Of a stretch of DNA of 17,890 bases, positions 1 through 8,573 are shown piece after piece. The stretch's first letter is position 1; the number at the start of each line of letters is the position of its first letter. The stretch lies in NCBI GenBank assembly GCA_938003665.1, contig CALKYI010000506.1, positions 1 to 17,890 on the forward strand, read 5' to 3'. The DNA comes from an uncultured Flavobacteriales bacterium. GTDB taxonomy: Bacteria > Bacteroidota > Bacteroidia > Flavobacteriales_D > Sanyastnellaceae. A program made the translations under genes and the position numbers. Below the pieces are notes generated by a model, which ran no database searches, was not told where the DNA came from, and saw nothing but the letters and a program-made list of their open reading frames with translations.

Positions 1-1485
1 ACGCAGCTCGTACTCAACGGGTACGCGCCGTATTTCAACGTGGCGGCGTGGCCGTGGTTCAATGAGCGCATAACCCACTTTTTCGGGGTATTCAGTGGAT
101 TGACGACCATTGTCTTTGCCCAAAATTTCCTCCGACTCAGCCGCTATGTGCCCTGGCTGCACAAACTGCTGAACGGGTACTTTGTCGTTTACCTCGTAGC
201 ACTTGTTTTGGCCATATCTGGCCAGTTGATTTGGGCATACAACGTGATCAATTTCTGTGCGGCCGCGATTTTCTTTTTCATTCCTGGCGCCATCATCACC
301 ATGCGCAAAGGGTACAGCCCGGCAAAGTATTTCTTGCTGGCCTTTTCGATTTTCATTGTGGCCGTGGTGGTCTTTGTGATGAAAGATGCTGGGGTCATTC
401 CGTACAATGCGTGGACCTTTTTCGCCTTGCCGTTGGGCAGTGCGATTGAAATGGTGCTGCTGAGCCTTGCGTTGGCCAGCCGCATCAACCAGCTCAAGAA
501 GGAGAGTGCGCATGCCCGAGAAGAGCAGCTGCGCATCTCCCAAATCAACGAACGCATGGTGCGTGAGCAGAACACGAAGCTCGAAGAACGTGTCCGCGAC
601 CGAACGGCGGATCTCGAGGAGGTCAATGCCAACATGCGAACGACCCTCGAGGAGCTCCAGTCCGCGCAACAGCAGCTGGTGCAGTCGGAAAAGCTCGCTT
701 CCATCGGCCAGTTGACGGCGGGCATTGCCCACGAGTTGAACAACCCCATCAATTTCGTTTCGTCCAGTGCGCAATCCTTGCGGCGGGATTTTGAAGACCT
801 CAATGCCATCATCGACCTCGTCAAGGCCATCGACCCAGCAGCGGCCGATTTAAATGAGCAGGTGAGTGGGGTCAAAGAGAAGTTGTCTCAGCTGGACATT
901 GAGTTCACGCAACAGGAAATCGCAGAGTTACTGAGCGGCATCGAGGACGGCACCGTTCGTACCTCAGAAATCGTGAAAGGCCTCCGCATTTTCAGCCGCA
1001 TGGATGGGGACAATTTCATCCAGGCTCAACTCAACGAATTGATCGAATCCACCCTGATTGTCTTGCGCAGCAATTTCAAGGACGCGGCGGTGTTGCAGTT
1101 GGATTTGGGTGAAGAGATGCCGCCGGTGATGTGCCAGCCTGGGCGGTTGAACCAGGTTTTCATGAACATCATCACCAACGCCATCCAGGCGATGGAATCG
1201 CTTGGCCGAGATGCTGAAGAGAATGTGTTGTCCATCGAGACGGACCGGGTGGAGAGCATCGGTCAAGCATGGGCAGAGGTACGCATCAAGGATGCCGGAC
1301 CCGGGATGTCCGAGGCTGTGAAGTCGCAGATTTTCGATCCGTTTTTTACCACGAAGCCAGTGGGCGAAGGGACGGGCTTGGGCTTGAGCATCGTGATGGG
1401 CATTTTGCGCGATCACAACGCTGAAGTCGAAGTCGAGTCCGAGGAAGGCGTGGGCACTGAATTCATCATCCGATTTCCATTATGA
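1..1485 (+). CDS. Sensor histidine kinase, 7TMR-DISM membrane type (5' end cut by window)
   Basis: The reading frame is open from base 1, so the true start lies upstream; the GTG at 40 is not a credible start. About 494 residues are visible. The N-terminal part has roughly five hydrophobic segments (bases about 80-480) resembling the 7TMR-DISM sensor region. A long charged coiled coil follows (about 480-690) and leads into the dimerisation/phosphoacceptor helix with motif IAHELNNP, whose histidine codon is 730-732. The catalytic ATPase domain shows the N box (NQVFMNIITNAIQAM, about 1150-1195), the G1 box DAGPGM and the F/G2 region FDPFFTTKPVGEGTGLGLS, so it should be an active kinase. It autophosphorylates at the inner membrane in response to an unknown signal. 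Its stop overlaps the start of the response regulator by four bases, which makes that protein the likely partner. Confidence 0.93.
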   Translation, partial: TQLVLNGYAPYFNVAAWPWFNERITHFFGVFSGLTTIVFAQNFLRLSRYVPWLHKLLNGYFVVYLVALVLAISGQLIWAYNVINFCAAAIFFFIPGAIITMRKGYSPAKYFLLAFSIFIVAVVVFVMKDAGVIPYNAWTFFALPLGSAIEMVLLSLALASRINQLKKESAHAREEQLRISQINERMVREQNTKLEERVRDRTADLEEVNANMRTTLEELQSAQQQLVQSEKLASIGQLTAGIAHELNNPINFVSSSAQSLRRDFEDLNAIIDLVKAIDPAAADLNEQVSGVKEKLSQLDIEFTQQEIAELLSGIEDGTVRTSEIVKGLRIFSRMDGDNFIQAQLNELIESTLIVLRSNFKDAAVLQLDLGEEMPPVMCQPGRLNQVFMNIITNAIQAMESLGRDAEENVLSIETDRVESIGQAWAEVRIKDAGPGMSEAVKSQIFDPFFTTKPVGEGTGLGLSIVMGILRDHNAEVEVESEEGVGTEFIIRFPL

Positions 1486-2018
1486 TCAACGTACTCTACC
1501 TCGACGATGAGGCGCACAACCTAACGGCGTTTCGAGCTGCCTTTCGGCGGGATTTTCAGGTGCACGTCACCACCGAACCGACTGACGCGGTGCGCATTCT
1601 TCGGGAACATCCGATCGAGGTCATTATCTCGGACCAGAAAATGCCCAAGCTAAGCGGGGTCGAGTTTTTTGAACTCATCGCGCCCGATTACCCCGACCCG
1701 GTGCGCATGCTCCTCACCGGCCACGCCGACATCGATGCGGTCATCGATGCGATCAACAAAGGGCAGATTTACAAGTACATCGCAAAGCCGTGGAACGAAT
1801 CCGAGTTGCGCGACCTAGTCACGGAAGCGTCGCAGCTTTACCACGACCGCCAGGCCATCGTCCTCCGAGGTGAAGATCTCCAGCAGCGGATGAGCAAGGC
1901 CGAGCAGGAGGCCGTGAAAATTCAATCGCTGACGGCGGACAAAACGGCCCTTACCGCCGAAGAGACCGCGCGGGTGTTCGACCTGGCAAACGCCATTCAG
2001 CGCTTGCTGCAGGCGTAA
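1482..2018 (+). CDS. Response regulator: receiver domain with coiled-coil tail, no DNA-binding domain
   Basis: This 178-residue protein begins with a canonical receiver domain (residues 1 to about 118): acidic pair D8/D9, phosphoacceptor D51 (IISDQKMP), switch T79 (LLTGHAD) and K102 in YIAKPW. The TGHAD...KPW pattern resembles receivers of the RpfG/HupR type. The rest (about 119-178) is a charged, probably helical tail rich in Q, E, K and A. No HD-GYP, GGDEF or helix-turn-helix domain is present, so output probably goes through protein-protein contact or phosphotransfer. The ATG lies inside the kinase stop (ATGA, 1482-1485), implying translational coupling. The stop at 2016-2018 directly abuts the stop of the convergent peptidase gene, leaving no room for a separate terminator. 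Confidence 0.92.
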   Translation: MINVLYLDDEAHNLTAFRAAFRRDFQVHVTTEPTDAVRILREHPIEVIISDQKMPKLSGVEFFELIAPDYPDPVRMLLTGHADIDAVIDAINKGQIYKYIAKPWNESELRDLVTEASQLYHDRQAIVLRGEDLQQRMSKAEQEAVKIQSLTADKTALTAEETARVFDLANAIQRLLQA

Positions 2019-3107
2019 TCAGCGGATGTACTTGAAGTCCTCGCCGGGTTGGATGTTCTTCAACGTCGCGAGGATCAGCTTGATGCAATTCTCTACGTCG
2101 TCGCGGTGCACCATCTCAACGGTGGTGTGCATGTAGCGAAGGGGCAGGCTGATCAACGCACTGGCCACGCCTTTGTTGGAGTAGGCAAACGCGTCGGTGT
2201 CGGTGCCGGTGAAGCGGCTGGCCGCCATGCGCTGCAACGGAATTTTCTCCGCATCGGCGGTGTCGATGATGCGCTGCAAAAGGTTGTTTTGGACGGCCGG
2301 CCCATAGGTCACGCCCGGACCCTTACCCGCAGCCACGTCGCCGTTGTCGATTTTGTTCATCATCGGCGTATGGGTGCAGTGGGTCACGTCGGTTACGATG
2401 GCCACATCCGGTGAAATTCGCTCAGCGATCATTTGTGCCCCGCGCAACCCAATCTCTTCCTGAACCGAGTTGGTGATGTAGAGGCCAAACGGCAACTTGG
2501 TGCCCTCTTCGTGAAGCAGACGAGCCACTTCCGCAATCATGAATCCGCCAGCGCGGTTATCCAGCGCACGGGCGACGTACCAGTCCTTGTTCAAGACCAT
2601 GAAGGTGTCTTCGTAGGTGACCACGCACCCGACGTGGATGCCCATCTTTTCCACCTCTTTCTTGTCCTTGGCGCCTACATCGAGGAAGATATTCTTCATT
2701 GTCGGTGCCTCCTCTTTGCCTGCGGTGCGGGTGTGGATGGCGGGCCATCCGAAGACGCCTTTGACGATGCCTTTCGGCGTGTGGATGTCGACGCGCTTAG
2801 AAGGGGCGATTTGGTGGTCGCTGCCTCCGTTTCGGCGCAGGTAGATGTACCCGTCGGCGGTGATGTAGTGTACGAAGTAGCTGATTTCATCGGCGTGGGC
2901 TTCGATGACCACCTTGTAGGGGGCGTCGGGGTTGACCACGCCAACCACAGTGCCGTAGGTGTCGACAATGTGCTCGTCGATGTACGGTCGGATGTAGTCC
3001 AACCACAATTGCTGCCCGCTGCTTTCGAATCCGGTTGGGCTTGCGTTATTGAGGTACGCTTCGAGGAATTTCTCCGAAGCCTTATTGAGAATCGTCTTCT
3101 TTGCCAT
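2019..3107 (-). CDS. M42 family metallopeptidase (glutamyl/TET-type aminopeptidase)
   Basis: The 362-residue protein has the usual M42 length. The expected two-metal ligands and catalytic residues are all visible: H71 and D73 in EAHADE, bridging D183 in RALDNRAGG, catalytic pair E217/E218 in QEEIGLRGA, D240 in VTDVTH, and H327 near the C-terminus in RYMHTTVE. Family members are cytoplasmic aminopeptidases, often forming large tetrahedral (TET) assemblies, that trim peptides from the N-terminus. No signal peptide is seen (start MAKKTILNKA). The ATG at 3107 is preceded four bases upstream by a -7-like box TATTTTTG, which is also the T-tract of the terminator of the upstream fad operon. It probably forms its own transcription unit. 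Substrate preference cannot be read from sequence. Confidence 0.93.
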   Translation of the reverse strand: MAKKTILNKASEKFLEAYLNNASPTGFESSGQQLWLDYIRPYIDEHIVDTYGTVVGVVNPDAPYKVVIEAHADEISYFVHYITADGYIYLRRNGGSDHQIAPSKRVDIHTPKGIVKGVFGWPAIHTRTAGKEEAPTMKNIFLDVGAKDKKEVEKMGIHVGCVVTYEDTFMVLNKDWYVARALDNRAGGFMIAEVARLLHEEGTKLPFGLYITNSVQEEIGLRGAQMIAERISPDVAIVTDVTHCTHTPMMNKIDNGDVAAGKGPGVTYGPAVQNNLLQRIIDTADAEKIPLQRMAASRFTGTDTDAFAYSNKGVASALISLPLRYMHTTVEMVHRDDVENCIKLILATLKNIQPGEDFKYIR

Positions 3108-3111
3108 TGCA

Positions 3112-3119
3112 CAAAAATA
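3112..3119 (-). promoter_or_regulatory. -7-like promoter box for the M42 peptidase
   Basis: On the minus strand the sequence is TATTTTTG, matching the Bacteroidota -7 consensus TAnnTTTG. It ends four bases before the ATG at 3107, so transcription from it would give a leaderless mRNA. I saw no clear -33 TTTG. The same bases are the T-rich tail of a hairpin, so the match may be coincidental. Confidence 0.3.
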
Positions 3120-3151
3120 CCGGCCGGCGCAGCGGAGATAACGCTGGCCGG
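3113..3151 (-). terminator. Intrinsic terminator of the fad operon
   Basis: The two arms, 3120-3129 (CCGGCCGGCG on plus) and 3142-3151 (CGCTGGCCGG on plus), form a GC-rich 10-bp stem with a single A-C mismatch in the minus-strand RNA and a 12-base loop. It is followed on the minus strand by TATTTTT. It lies about 50 bases after the acyl-CoA dehydrogenase stop, the expected place to end the beta-oxidation transcript. Confidence 0.6.
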
Positions 3152-3174
3152 CCAGATTGATTTCAACAAAGATT

Positions 3175-3200
3175 TCACCCGAAGGTGCACCCGCGGGTGA
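3175..3200 (-). repeat. Inverted repeat / hairpin just after the fadE stop codon
   Basis: The arms TCACCCG (3175-3181) and CGGGTGA (3194-3200) pair perfectly over 7 bp. A smaller perfect 12-bp palindrome, CACCCGCGGGTG, lies at 3188-3199, and an alternative CACC-UUCG-GGUG tetraloop hairpin is possible on the minus strand. There is no U-tract, so it is more likely an mRNA 3'-end structure than a terminator on its own. It sits between the fadE stop and the stronger hairpin at 3120-3151. Confidence 0.4.
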
Positions 3201-4991
3201 TCACAGCGTGTAGCCGTTCTTTTCGATGAGGTCCATGGCAATCAACTGACGCGCCTCCTTCGGATTGATGTCCTCGGTTTTGCAGAATCGCTTCATGCCC
3301 ATGAGCATCATCTTCAGCTCATCGCCTTCGGCAAAACTGAGGAGCGCTTCCTTGCCCGCGCTGTGGATCCATTCACTGGCTTCGTACGTGTAGACGTTCA
3401 TGATGGCGAGCTGCACGGCGAGGTCGTCCGTTCCGCCTTTTTGTTGTGCCAACTTCTGCACGCGCAACACCGTGGATTCGATGGTGTACGTCCAAATGGC
3501 CATGTCGGCGATGTTCATCAAGATTTCCTGCTCTTTGGCTAGGCTCATCATGAGCTTCTGTACAGCCCCTCCGGCCACCAACAAGATGGCTTTTTTCAGG
3601 TTGGCGACGTAGGCCAATTGCCGCTCGAAGGGATCGCTGGATGGCGTGGCAAAATCCGGCACTCCCGTCAGCTCGTTGGCCACTGCCATGGCCGGGGTCA
3701 TCAAATCCATCTCGCCCTTCATGGCCTTCTTGAGGATCATGTCCACCGTGAGCATGCGGTTGATTTCGTTGGTGCCCTCGAAGATGCGGTTGATCCGCGC
3801 GTCGCGGTAGGCGAGTTCAGCCCGGGTTTCCGCACTGTAGCCCATGCCGCCGTGGATTTGCACCGCTTCATCGACGCAATAGTCGAGGACTTCGGAGCCC
3901 AGCACCTTCATCATGGCGCACTCAGGTGCGAAGTCCGCAATGCCCTTGAGCGTCGCGTCGCCGTGTTCCATGCCACCTGCCTTGAGGGCCGCGATGGCAT
4001 CGTCGATGTTTTGCGTGGCCCGGTAAATGGCCGACTCGCAGGTGTACAAGCGGATGGCGCTTTCGGCGAGTTTGTAGCGGATGGCGCCGTACTTCGAAAT
4101 GGGCCGTCCAAATTGCTCGCGCTCGTTGGCGTACCGAGTGGAGTGAGTGCACGCGTCTTTTGCCGCTCCTAGCACCGCGCCGCCCAATTTGATGCGGCCA
4201 ATTGTCAGGATGTTCACGGCGATTTTGAAGCCTTGCTCGCGCTCGTAGAGGAGATTCTCCACCGGCACGTGCACGTCTTTGAAGAAGATTTGGCGGGTGG
4301 AAGATCCCTTGATGCCCATCTTCTTTTCCTCCGGATTTTTCGTGATGCCTTCGGCGTGGCCGTCGACGATGAACGCGGTGAGTTTTTCGTCGTCATCAAT
4401 TTTGGCGAATACGATCATTACATCCGCGAATCCCCCATTGGTGATCCACATCTTTTGGCCGTTGATGATGTAGTGCTTGCCGTCTTCGGAGAGCCGGGCC
4501 TTGGTTTTGCCGCTGTTCGCATCGGAACCGGCGCTGGGTTCCGTCAAGCAGTAACAGCCTTTCAGTTCGCCGGAGGCCAACCCTGGAATCCACTTTTTCT
4601 TCTGTTCCTCATTGCCGTAATAGAGGATGGGCAAGGTGCCGATGCCGGTGTGAGCGCTGAAGCTTACGCTGAAGGCATGCGCGCCGCCAATGGCTTCGGT
4701 GATGAGCATGGTGGTCTTGAAATCCAAACCCATACCGCCGTATTCCTCAGGAACCGAGCTGCCGAGGAGTCCCAATTCACCGGACTCGCGCATCAGGCTC
4801 GGAACGAGGCCTTCTTCTTGGTTGTCGATTTCTTCGAGCTTTGGAATGATGCGTTGTTCGACAAAGTCCAACGTCATCTGCTTCATCATCAATTGCTCCT
4901 CCGTCCATTCTTCAGGGATGAAGATGTCGGCGGCTGCAGTGGGGCGGATCAAGAATTCACCGCCTCGAATCGCTGTTGAGTTTTCGGACAT
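3201..4991 (-). CDS. fadE: Acyl-CoA dehydrogenase, long VLCAD/FadE-like form
   Basis: This FAD-dependent enzyme catalyses the first beta-oxidation step, acyl-CoA to trans-2-enoyl-CoA. It has 596 residues, longer than the roughly 380-residue short/medium-chain enzymes and close to the VLCAD-like and Bacillus FadE forms with a C-terminal extension. The N-terminal helical domain (about 30-145) is followed by the middle beta-domain with the CLTEPSAGSD (148-157) and MWITNGGFAD (181-190) signatures. The C-terminal helical domain has REQFGRPIS (291-299), QIHGGMGY (378-385) and RIFEGTNEINRM (402-413), with catalytic glutamate E405. Residues after about 430 form the extra helical domain. The ATG at 4991 lies 10 bases after the thiolase stop, making it the last gene of the fad operon. 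Electrons would pass to electron-transfer flavoprotein, which is not encoded here. Confidence 0.95.
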   Translation of the reverse strand: MSENSTAIRGGEFLIRPTAAADIFIPEEWTEEQLMMKQMTLDFVEQRIIPKLEEIDNQEEGLVPSLMRESGELGLLGSSVPEEYGGMGLDFKTTMLITEAIGGAHAFSVSFSAHTGIGTLPILYYGNEEQKKKWIPGLASGELKGCYCLTEPSAGSDANSGKTKARLSEDGKHYIINGQKMWITNGGFADVMIVFAKIDDDEKLTAFIVDGHAEGITKNPEEKKMGIKGSSTRQIFFKDVHVPVENLLYEREQGFKIAVNILTIGRIKLGGAVLGAAKDACTHSTRYANEREQFGRPISKYGAIRYKLAESAIRLYTCESAIYRATQNIDDAIAALKAGGMEHGDATLKGIADFAPECAMMKVLGSEVLDYCVDEAVQIHGGMGYSAETRAELAYRDARINRIFEGTNEINRMLTVDMILKKAMKGEMDLMTPAMAVANELTGVPDFATPSSDPFERQLAYVANLKKAILLVAGGAVQKLMMSLAKEQEILMNIADMAIWTYTIESTVLRVQKLAQQKGGTDDLAVQLAIMNVYTYEASEWIHSAGKEALLSFAEGDELKMMLMGMKRFCKTEDINPKEARQLIAMDLIEKNGYTL

Positions 4992-5001
4992 CTGATCAAG
5001 T

Positions 5002-6183
5002 TTATGCGTTCAAGTATTCAAAAACGCCGGCGGCCCCTTGGCCGGTGCCGACGCACATGGTTACCATGCCGTAGTTGGCTTGGCGGGATTTCAATTCATG
5101 CATCATTTGCACAGTCAGCTTGGCACCGGTGCACCCCAGTGGATGGCCCAAGGCAATGGCGCCCCCGTTCGGGTTGACCAATGCGGGGTCCAGCCCCAGT
5201 TCTTTCACCACGGCGACGGATTGCGAGGCGAAGGCTTCGTTGAGCTCTACGGCTCCGAGGTCTTGGGCGGTGATGCCCGCTTTCTCGAGTGCTTTCGGCA
5301 CCGCGTGGATGGGGCCGACGCCCATGATGCGCGGTTCCAAACCGCTCACGTGGTAGCTGGCCAACCGCGCAATGGGTTCGACGTTGAGTTCTTTGAGCAT
5401 GCGCTCAGAAACCACGAGCACGAAGGCCGCGCCGTCGGAGGTTTGGGAGCTGTTTCCCGCCGTGACTGAACCGCCTTGGGCGAAGACGGGCTTCAATCGA
5501 GCGAGGCCTTCCAAGGTGGAGTCGCGGCGCACGCCTTCATCGGTGTCGACGACCTGGGTGCGCTCTTGGCGTTTTTCGTTTTCATCGAGGTAAACCTCGT
5601 TGACGGTGATGGGGGCGATGCCCGGTGCGAATCGTCCGGCGTCGATGGCGGCCGCTGCGCGCTGATGGCTTTCGAGGGCGAAGGCGTCTTGTTCGTCCCG
5701 GGAGACGTTGAAGTCCTTTGAGACCGCTTCTGCTGTCAGCCCCATGCCCCAGTACCAATCTGGATTGGCTTTCGCGACACGGGCATTGGGAACAATGCGC
5801 CACCCGCCAAACGGGATGGGAGACATGGTCTCGATGCCGCCGGCGAGGATGCAATCGGCCAGTCCGGCGTGGATTTTGGCCGAAGCGATGGCAATGGTTT
5901 CCAACCCCGAAGCGCAGTAGCGGTTGACGGTCATACCCGGCACCTTCTCGGTATCGAGCCCCATCAAACTCACCATGCGACCGATGTTCAGGCCTTGCTC
6001 TGCTTCTGGGGTGGCGTTCCCGACAATGACATCGTCGATGCGTTCTTTGTCCAATTGCGGAAAGTCGGAGAGCAGCTTTCGAATCACTTGCTCACCCAAA
6101 TCATCCGGTCGGACAAAGCGAAAGGCGCCCTTACCGGATTTGCCAACCGGCGAACGGTAGCCTCCTATGATGTATGCATTCAT
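5002..6183 (-). CDS. fadA: Acetyl-CoA C-acyltransferase (3-ketoacyl-CoA thiolase)
   Basis: This enzyme catalyses thiolytic cleavage of 3-ketoacyl-CoA to acetyl-CoA and a chain two carbons shorter, the last beta-oxidation step. The length of 393 residues is standard. All thiolase active-site elements are present: nucleophile C90 in NRYCASGLE, H347 in GGAIALGHPLGCTG, and C377 in MCVGTGQGA near the C-terminus. The N-terminal YRSPVGKSGKG and the loop NSSQTSDGAA are also typical. It sits between fadN (5-base gap upstream) and fadE (10-base gap downstream), so the degradative role is much more likely than a biosynthetic acetoacetyl-CoA thiolase. The ATG at 6183 has no Shine-Dalgarno sequence; translation probably depends on coupling or on the A/T-rich leader typical of this phylum. 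Confidence 0.96.
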   Translation of the reverse strand: MNAYIIGGYRSPVGKSGKGAFRFVRPDDLGEQVIRKLLSDFPQLDKERIDDVIVGNATPEAEQGLNIGRMVSLMGLDTEKVPGMTVNRYCASGLETIAIASAKIHAGLADCILAGGIETMSPIPFGGWRIVPNARVAKANPDWYWGMGLTAEAVSKDFNVSRDEQDAFALESHQRAAAAIDAGRFAPGIAPITVNEVYLDENEKRQERTQVVDTDEGVRRDSTLEGLARLKPVFAQGGSVTAGNSSQTSDGAAFVLVVSERMLKELNVEPIARLASYHVSGLEPRIMGVGPIHAVPKALEKAGITAQDLGAVELNEAFASQSVAVVKELGLDPALVNPNGGAIALGHPLGCTGAKLTVQMMHELKSRQANYGMVTMCVGTGQGAAGVFEYLNA

Positions 6184-6188
6184 GGCAA

Positions 6189-8573
6189 TTAGTTTCTCAA
6201 GATTTTACCCTTCTGGATCAGGCTCTGCATGCGCTCAAGGGTTTTGCGTTGCATGCACAGGGAGACAAACGCTTCGCGTTCGAGGTCGAGCAGGTACGGC
6301 TCCGAGACGTCCGTGCGTGCACTGAGGTCGCTCCCGCACATCACGTAACCGAGCTTTTCGCTGATCAATTGGTCGTGCTCGGAGATGTAGTTGCCGCTCT
6401 TCATGCTGTGCGCGCCGACGTACACGATGCCGAGTCCTTCTTGGCCAGCGACGGTGATGTCTTTGCGCTGCAGCGGCTGGGTGTAGCCGGCCTCGGACAG
6501 CTCGATGGCGGCGCGCTTGGCCCGCGCGAGTTGGTCGCGGCGGTTGACGACAACTTCGTCGATGCCTTCCCGCAAGTAGCCCAGCTCGAACGCCTCGTGC
6601 GCCGAGGTTGCCACCTTGGCTTGTCCGATGGTGAGGAAGCGATCGCGCAAACGATTGATGCGCATATCGCCGTCGTGCATCTCGTCGTTCAGGCGCAGCA
6701 CGAATTCTTTGGTGCCGCCACCGCCCGGGATGAGCCCGACACCGAACTCCACGAGCCCGATGTAGGTCTCGGCGTGGGCGACCACTTTATCCGCGTGGAG
6801 GCACATCTCGCATCCGCCTCCCAAGGCGAGCTGGTGAGGGGCCACAATGACCGGAATACCCGAGTAGCGCAGGCGCATGACGGTGTTCTGGAACATGCGG
6901 ATGGCGTGATTCAGTTCATCGTATTCCTGTTCCACGGCCATCATGAAGATCATGCCCACATTGGCTCCGGCACTGAACTGCGCCCCTTCGTTTGAAATGA
7001 CAACGCCTCGCCATCCATCGCCGGCCTCGGCGAGGTCAATGGCCTTGTTGATGCCTTCGAGCACCTCGGCGCCAATGGAATTCATCTTGGTGTGGAAAGC
7101 AACATTGAGGATGCCGTCGCCCAAATCCTGAATGGTCGTCCCCGAATTGGACCAAACCGTCGCAGAATCGGGCAGCCAAGCCAGTGACAATCGGCCTTCT
7201 TGTCCTCCGACGGCCTCGTAGGCGCCCGTTCGGGGATCCCAGCATTGGCGCACGCCATCGACGTTGCGGTAGAAGGTGCCATCGCTCTGGGCCTTGAAGG
7301 TTTCAATCCATTCAGGAACCGCCAGTCCACGGTCCGCGATGGCCTTGAGGCCGTCTTCGAATCCGATGGCGTCCCAGCTTTCGAACGCGCCCAACTCCCA
7401 ACCGAATCCGGCGCGCAAGGCGTCATCGATGCGGTAGGGCTCGTCCGCGATTTCCGGAATGCGGTTTGCGACGTAGGCAAACACATCAGCGAAAATTCGG
7501 CGGTAGAACGTGCCGGCCTCGTCCTGTCCATTGAACAGCAGTTTGGTGCGTTGCTCCAAGTTGTCTACGGCCTTGGCCATGTCCAACGTGGCGAACTTGG
7601 CTTTGACTTTGGGTCGGTATTCCAAGGTCTTGAGGTCGAGTGCGAGGATTTCGCTTTTGCCCTGGTCGTTTTTAATCTTCTTGTAAAAACCGGCGCCACT
7701 CTTTGACCCCAAGAGGTTGTTGTCCACCAAGTGCTTGACAAAGTCTGGCGTTTGGAACACCTCGGCGCGCTCGTCGTCTGGGCAATTGTTCGCTACGCCG
7801 TTGGCTACGTGCACCAGTGTGTCCAATCCGACTACGTCACACGTGCGGAATGTGGCGCTCTTGGGTCGGCCCATGGCCGGGCCGGTGAGCTTGTCAACGG
7901 CTTCCACAGAGAGGCCCATTTCACTGACGGTGTGGAACAGCGCCTGAATGGCGAATACGCCGACGCGGTTGGCGATGAAGGCAGGGGTGTCCTTGCAGAG
8001 CACGACTTGTTTGCCCAAAATGCGCTCGCCATAGGCCTCCAAGAACGAGAGTACTTCGGGCTTGGTTTTCGGTCCTGGAATGATCTCCAAAAGGGGCAAG
8101 TAGCGCGGCGGATTGAAGAAGTGTGTGCCGCAGAAGTGGGCCTGGAAATCTTCGGACCGTCCTTCGCTCAGTTGCGCCAAAGGAATGCCCGACGTATTGC
8201 TCGTGATGAACGTCCCGGGCGTTCGGAATTGCTCGACGCGTTCGAAAAGTTGCTGCTTGATGTCCAATCGCTCGACGACCACTTCGATGACCCAGTCGCA
8301 CTCGGCGATTTGGGCCAAGTCGTCGTCAAAATTGCCCGTGGTGATGCGTTGGGCGAAACGCTTCGAATACAAGGGCGACGGGTTGGATTTGATGGCGGCC
8401 TTCAAGTGGCCATCAGCAATGGCATTCCGTGGCCCTTCGGCTGAGGGCAGGTCGAGCAGGAGCACCTCGGACCCGGTCTGGGCGAGGTGGCACGCGATGC
8501 GCGACCCCATCACGCCGGAGCCCAAGACCGCGGCGCGTTTGATTTTGTGGAATGGTATGGCAGGTGTACTCAT
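6189..8573 (-). CDS. fadN: Bifunctional 3-hydroxyacyl-CoA dehydrogenase / enoyl-CoA hydratase (FadN-type)
   Basis: This 794-residue fusion carries the two middle beta-oxidation steps. The dehydrogenase comes first: an NAD-binding Rossmann motif GSGVMG (18-23), catalytic H151 in THFFNPPRYLPLLE with partner E163, and helical dehydrogenase domains to about residue 430. The crotonase/hydratase domain follows (about 480-680), with the oxyanion-hole segment SAGAN (534-538) and both expected acids, E589 in LGGGCEM and E609 in GLVEFGVGLIPGGGG. This order (dehydrogenase then hydratase) is that of Bacillus FadN and the reverse of E. coli FadB/FadJ. Its length is close to FadN. The ATG overlaps the stop of the upstream marR gene by four bases (8570-8573), and thiolase follows after 5 bases. 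The C-terminal 110 or so residues are helical and unassigned. Confidence 0.95.
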   Translation of the reverse strand: MSTPAIPFHKIKRAAVLGSGVMGSRIACHLAQTGSEVLLLDLPSAEGPRNAIADGHLKAAIKSNPSPLYSKRFAQRITTGNFDDDLAQIAECDWVIEVVVERLDIKQQLFERVEQFRTPGTFITSNTSGIPLAQLSEGRSEDFQAHFCGTHFFNPPRYLPLLEIIPGPKTKPEVLSFLEAYGERILGKQVVLCKDTPAFIANRVGVFAIQALFHTVSEMGLSVEAVDKLTGPAMGRPKSATFRTCDVVGLDTLVHVANGVANNCPDDERAEVFQTPDFVKHLVDNNLLGSKSGAGFYKKIKNDQGKSEILALDLKTLEYRPKVKAKFATLDMAKAVDNLEQRTKLLFNGQDEAGTFYRRIFADVFAYVANRIPEIADEPYRIDDALRAGFGWELGAFESWDAIGFEDGLKAIADRGLAVPEWIETFKAQSDGTFYRNVDGVRQCWDPRTGAYEAVGGQEGRLSLAWLPDSATVWSNSGTTIQDLGDGILNVAFHTKMNSIGAEVLEGINKAIDLAEAGDGWRGVVISNEGAQFSAGANVGMIFMMAVEQEYDELNHAIRMFQNTVMRLRYSGIPVIVAPHQLALGGGCEMCLHADKVVAHAETYIGLVEFGVGLIPGGGGTKEFVLRLNDEMHDGDMRINRLRDRFLTIGQAKVATSAHEAFELGYLREGIDEVVVNRRDQLARAKRAAIELSEAGYTQPLQRKDITVAGQEGLGIVYVGAHSMKSGNYISEHDQLISEKLGYVMCGSDLSARTDVSEPYLLDLEREAFVSLCMQRKTLERMQSLIQKGKILRN

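Noticed and set aside
6174..6995. Long open frame on the plus strand opposite the fadN gene
   Set aside because: It lies entirely antisense to a gene with intact family motifs, and its sequence shows no recognisable domain. Such frames are expected in GC-rich coding DNA.
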